From Silanimonas sp. (GTDB lineage: Bacteria > Pseudomonadota > Gammaproteobacteria > Xanthomonadales > Xanthomonadaceae), in assembly GCA_018334015.1 (NCBI GenBank), contig JAGXTI010000036.1:103199-167198 (forward strand): DNA of 64,000 nt, read 5' to 3'. Positions 63,813 to 64,000 of this stretch are shown here, in pieces; the first letter of the stretch is position 1; every line of letters starts with the position of its first letter. A program made the position numbers and the translations under genes. Under the pieces are notes generated by a model. The model was given only the letters and a program-made list of their open reading frames with translations, did not search any database and had not been told where the DNA came from.

Positions 63813-63840
63813 TTGACGTTCTTCGGAAGTGCTGTATAGT
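63813..63840 (+). promoter_or_regulatory. rRNA operon promoter P2 (candidate)
   Basis: TTGACG (63813-63818) and TATAGT (63835-63840) with a 16-bp spacer and a G+C-rich discriminator (GTGCGGCTCCC). With P1 about 106 bp upstream it forms the tandem layout seen at many rrn operons. Confidence 0.8.
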
Positions 63841-63846
63841 GTGCGG

Positions 63847-64000
63847 CTCCCTCGGGCGAAAGGCCCGGTTGCACGGAAGTGCAGGGATTGATCTTTGAAA
63901 GTACGCGCAGGTGTTTTGTGCGGGTGCCTGCAGGGTGGTGAGATCATCATCAATCTTGCAGACGCTCGATCATGAGCACTGTCAATTGTTTTTGTAGCAT
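63847..64000 (+). other. Ribosomal RNA operon leader (16S gene begins beyond the window)
   Basis: Untranslated leader downstream of P2. It includes TGATCTTTGAAAG (63891-63903), which resembles a boxA antitermination element, and a T-rich end (TTGTTTTTGTAGCAT) as often found just before 16S processing sites. The 16S start sequence is not yet reached at 64000. Between tyrS and P1 (63611-63705) nothing else is seen. Confidence 0.7.

Overview
The window is high-G+C DNA, densely packed on both strands, from a gammaproteobacterium of the order Lysobacterales (Xanthomonadales). The placement rests on gene content and order: a four-gene long-chain olefin cluster (oleA, oleB, oleC, oleD), an Ax21-like outer-membrane barrel, a membrane-anchored AlgC-type phosphomannomutase after coaBC-dut, an aceB-aceA pair with a divergent LysR gene, pyrE beside an exonuclease III gene, and tyrS directly before a ribosomal RNA operon. 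No plasmid, prophage or CRISPR signature was seen. The genus cannot be fixed from the sequence alone.

Layout. 1-3000 is a decayed border: a cut-off D-lactate dehydrogenase gene, the last part of a trimeric autotransporter, an IS256-type transposase with internal deletions, a frameshifted exported methyltransferase and the first 35 codons of an ECF sigma factor. 3003-9091 holds rluE and the ole cluster, in which an NYN-domain nuclease gene and a strong terminator sit between oleA and oleBCD. 9143-18089 is mixed accessory and housekeeping DNA: DUF4156 lipoprotein, SDR enzyme, flavoprotein, YaeQ, a Fic protein, a Tat-exported protein and a single-chain MmeI-type restriction-modification enzyme. 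18168-27552 is core metabolism: trmL, Ax21-like barrel, the rhodanese-secB-gpsA group, hemD-hemX-hemY, arfB, an acyltransferase and pirin. 27553-31641 is regulatory: a broken HTH-DUF805 gene, an ECF sigma factor with a membrane partner, rnk and a LysR regulator. 31728-34831 encodes the glyoxylate shunt. 34951-46579 carries a large subtilisin-like protease, a cation/proton antiporter, comM, ubiK, a P-II gene, speE and speA, and a 3-hydroxyisobutyrate dehydrogenase-like gene. 46580-57336 has a tiny cysteine-rich exported peptide gene, a SPOR protein and argS, a large secreted protein, radC, coaBC-dut, a damaged algC, and pyrE. 57449-63610 contains xthA, ampG, a ribbon-helix-helix-like gene, anmK, an M23 endopeptidase and tyrS, followed by the tandem promoters and leader of an rRNA operon.

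How the genes work together. OleA, OleD, OleC and OleB make long-chain cis-alkenes from two acyl-CoA molecules. AceB and AceA, with the divergent LysR protein as the likely regulator, allow growth on C2 compounds and fatty acids. AmpG and AnmK are both steps of cell-wall recycling, and the M23 enzyme next to anmK cuts or remodels peptidoglycan. HemD, HemX and HemY form one tetrapyrrole operon. SpeA and SpeE contribute to polyamine synthesis.

The observations most worth following are the 34-residue cysteine-rich exported peptide at 46670-46774, the NYN gene lodged in the olefin cluster, an 11-bp tandem duplication that breaks an HTH-DUF805 regulator, and an algC that has lost its metal-binding loop. 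Five or more broken genes in 64 kb point either to genome decay or to assembly faults, so each break should be checked against reads.
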